8,446 nucleotides of DNA from Alphaproteobacteria bacterium (lineage in GTDB: Bacteria; Pseudomonadota; Alphaproteobacteria; Kiloniellales; J153), in the NCBI GenBank assembly GCA_003693905.1, contig RFLL01000123.1, positions 1 through 8,446 of the forward strand, in the 5' to 3' direction. Shown here one piece after another: positions 7,207 through 8,446 of the stretch. Position 1 is the stretch's first letter. Every line of letters starts with the position of its first letter. The notes under the pieces were generated by a model that had not been told where the DNA came from, ran no database searches, and saw nothing but the letters and a program-made list of their open reading frames with translations. Both the position numbers and the translations under genes were made by a program.

Positions 7207-8019
7207 GGCCGCCAAGCCTTGATAGGGCATTTTCGTACGCCAGTCGAATCCGCCGACGTGAGCCCAGCGCGTGGTTTCGTTCATCGAATACTGCGGCAGA
7301 TAGTGCTTGTAGCGCTGGTCGGAGACGATCAGGTTCGACAGGCTGTCCAGGATCACGGTTTCGCCTTCGTCGTAGATCGCCAGAACGGCGTGTCCTATGC
7401 CTCGAATCTGATCCATCAGAATGACGATGCGCATTTCATCCTGCGAGAAGCCCAACTGGCGCAAGGCGAAATATTTGGCGATGGCGTAATCCTCGCAGTC
7501 GCCGGATCGGGCCATGAACTCGCTGGGGGTGGCCCAATATTCACTGCGCCCGTAAAGGGCCGTATCTTCTTTGTACGGCCAACGGTTAAAAAAGTCGTTT
7601 ACGGCTTTTATCTGCGCCTTTCGATCAAGACCGGTGGCTTGTGTCATGATCCGGCGCCAGTTGCGCAAGGTGGGTGTCACGCACCGCGCCGCATTCTGCA
7701 CGCAGGCATCGAAGGCCGGCTGTTCGCGGGCCATGACCTGAAGAACCCGGGTCCACTGCGGCAGACCCTTGAGCGAATCGGAGCGGAATTCGCGCGACCC
7801 GAACAGGCCGGGTACGCCGCCAGCGGCACCGGCGTTGGCATCGGCATTGGCGAATCGCGGCGGCGAAGACGGCGCAACGGCGGTGCCCGGAACACCGGCG
7901 GACATCGACGAGCGGATCACGTCGCCGAGACTCTGGGCGCCGGCCGGACGCAGCCCTTCCGCCAGAATGGCAAGTGTCAGGAAGGCGACGCACAGGGGCG
8001 CCGGACGACGCAGGAACAC
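7195..8019 (-). CDS. lapG: LapG-type periplasmic cysteine protease (transglutaminase-like, peptidase C93)
   Basis: 274 residues. Members of this family (BTLCP, formerly DUF920) cut LapA-type adhesins near the N-terminus in the periplasm and so release them from the cell surface; known members need calcium and are restrained by LapD. The signal peptide is residues 1-28, with cleavage likely after AGA (26-28). A linker rich in Ala, Gly and Pro (about 30-75) precedes the family start LFGSREFRSDSLKGLPQW. The catalytic triad is visible: C175 in GDCEDYAIAKY, H210 in GIGHAVLAI and D225 in ILDSLSN. The acidic residues beside the Cys (D174, E176, D177) fit the family's calcium-binding region. The GTG start at 8019 is supported by GGAGG at 7-nt spacing. 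The gene lies between the HlyD-type exporter gene and the coupled HD-GYP sensor gene. The adhesin encoded in the window is the natural candidate substrate. Family assignment is firm; the substrate is inferred. Confidence 0.92.
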   Translation of the reverse strand: MFLRRPAPLCVAFLTLAILAEGLRPAGAQSLGDVIRSSMSAGVPGTAVAPSSPPRFANADANAGAAGGVPGLFGSREFRSDSLKGLPQWTRVLQVMAREQPAFDACVQNAARCVTPTLRNWRRIMTQATGLDRKAQIKAVNDFFNRWPYKEDTALYGRSEYWATPSEFMARSGDCEDYAIAKYFALRQLGFSQDEMRIVILMDQIRGIGHAVLAIYDEGETVILDSLSNLIVSDQRYKHYLPQYSMNETTRWAHVGGFDWRTKMPYQGLAARSN

Positions 8020-8031
8020 GTCGGGGCCTCC
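8017..8031 (-). promoter_or_regulatory. Shine-Dalgarno and GTG start of the lapG-like gene
   Basis: On the minus strand GGAGG (8031-8027) stands 7 nt before GTG (8019-8017). The next residues form a basic n-region (FLRRP) followed by a hydrophobic core, so this GTG is the right start although it is not ATG. Confidence 0.8.
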
Positions 8032-8053
8032 GCTCGATCATGAAGGGCCGAAT

Positions 8054-8069
8054 CCCGGACCGATCCGGG
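8054..8069 (-). other. Hairpin in the leader of the lapG-like gene
   Basis: A perfect 6-bp GC-rich stem (8054-8059 with 8064-8069) and a 4-nt loop lie about 35 nt before the GTG start, inside the predicted transcript leader. There is no T-tract. It could affect mRNA stability or translation, but it may also be chance in GC-rich DNA. Confidence 0.35.
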
Positions 8070-8114
8070 CCCCTCAAGAATCGCGCGGTTGCCTTAAGGA
8101 AAGCCTGCCAAACG

Positions 8115-8143
8115 CTGTTAACGACCGCTAGAATGTGTGTCAA
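8115..8143 (-). promoter_or_regulatory. Candidate sigma-70-type promoter for the lapG-like operon
   Basis: On the minus strand a perfect TTGACA (8143-8138) is followed after 17 nt by TAACAG (8120-8115), a weak match to the -10 box. It sits in the most AT-rich part of the 202-bp gap between the fusion-protein gene and the lapG-like gene, about 95 nt before the GTG start. The -35 match and location are good; the -10 match is poor. Confidence 0.45.
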
Positions 8144-8221
8144 ATCAATGACTAATGTGAGGCAGGAAAGGGCCGGGCAGCGCCAGGACAGGACCTCGAA
8201 CGTTTGCCGGCGCCTCTGGCT

Positions 8222-8446
8222 TCACCGTTCCCGCAGGGCCCGGTCGCGGGCCTTGAGAATCGGCTTCATGATGTAATCGAACACCGCTTTCTTGCCGGTC
8301 AGGATCTCCACGGTGGCGGTCATGCCGGGAATGATCGGCAGTTTCTTTCCCCGGTGCACGATGGCGTTCTCCTTGGTGCGCAGATAGACGCGATAGAAGT
8401 TGTTGCCCTCTTCGTCGCGAATGGTATCGGCGCTGATGGATTCGAC
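8222..8446 (-). CDS. HlyD/LapC-type T1SS membrane fusion protein, C-terminal fragment
   Basis: The last 74 codons of a minus-strand gene that enters from the right edge and stops with TGA at 8224-8222. The protein reads NNFYRVYLRTKEN, then LPIIPGMTATVEILTGKK, and ends KPILKARDRALRER. This is the characteristic C-terminal beta domain and tail of HlyD-family periplasmic adaptors, which join an inner-membrane ABC transporter to a TolC-like outer-membrane channel for type I secretion. The ABC transporter gene is expected further to the right, outside the window. Export of the adhesin encoded at 1-3165 is the likely role, by family and context. No terminator is evident after the stop, so read-through into the lapG-like gene is possible. 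Confidence 0.9.
   Translation of the reverse strand, partial: VESISADTIRDEEGNNFYRVYLRTKENAIVHRGKKLPIIPGMTATVEILTGKKAVFDYIMKPILKARDRALRER

Noticed and set aside
5294..7222. A 642-codon plus-strand ORF antisense to the HD-GYP gene
   Set aside because: Its protein is low in hydrophobic structure, rich in Gly, Arg, Asp and Gln, and has no recognisable domain. The opposite strand encodes clear TM, PAS and HD-GYP motifs. Long antisense ORFs are expected in GC-rich genes.
6859..8043. A 394-codon plus-strand ORF antisense to the lapG-like gene
   Set aside because: It has no domain signature and lies opposite a gene with an intact Cys-His-Asp triad and a good Shine-Dalgarno.

Overview
The window is high-GC DNA with dense coding on both strands. 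It is most likely from an alphaproteobacterium, possibly of the Rhodospirillales; this is inferred from base composition, family content and the style of the HD-GYP protein, as no rRNA or marker gene is present. It covers one end of a Lap-type biofilm adhesion locus: a large type I-secreted adhesin, the membrane fusion protein of its probable exporter, and a LapG-type periplasmic cysteine protease that in known systems releases such adhesins from the cell surface.

Layout. 1-3165 (+) is the C-terminal 1054 residues of a giant adhesin: T1SS-143-type repeats, a different Ig/cadherin-like module, a von Willebrand A domain with a complete MIDAS motif, RTX nonapeptides and a C-terminal secretion region. 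A strong intrinsic terminator follows (3199-3229). 3402-3872 (+) is a probable small exported protein of unknown function. The minus strand then carries, read right to left: the last 74 codons of an HlyD/LapC-type membrane fusion protein (8446-8222), a 202-bp gap with a probable promoter, a LapG-type protease (8019-7195), a two-transmembrane sensor with PAS and HD-GYP domains (7195-5033) whose start overlaps the lapG stop as TGATG, and a trypsin-like serine protease with a C-terminal peptidoglycan-binding-like domain (5002-3881).

How the parts may work together. In the Pseudomonas model, LapD (HAMP plus degenerate GGDEF-EAL) binds cytoplasmic c-di-GMP and holds LapG in the periplasm so that it cannot cut the adhesin. 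No GGDEF or EAL domain is seen here. The gene coupled to lapG instead encodes a membrane protein with a roughly 287-residue periplasmic sensor region, a PAS domain and an HD-GYP domain whose HD dyad reads Ser-Gln. The most interesting hypothesis from this window is that this non-canonical HD-GYP protein replaces LapD as the c-di-GMP or signal-responsive controller of LapG. The downstream serine protease may add a second periplasmic proteolytic step. The architecture is read directly from the sequence; the functional link is inferred.
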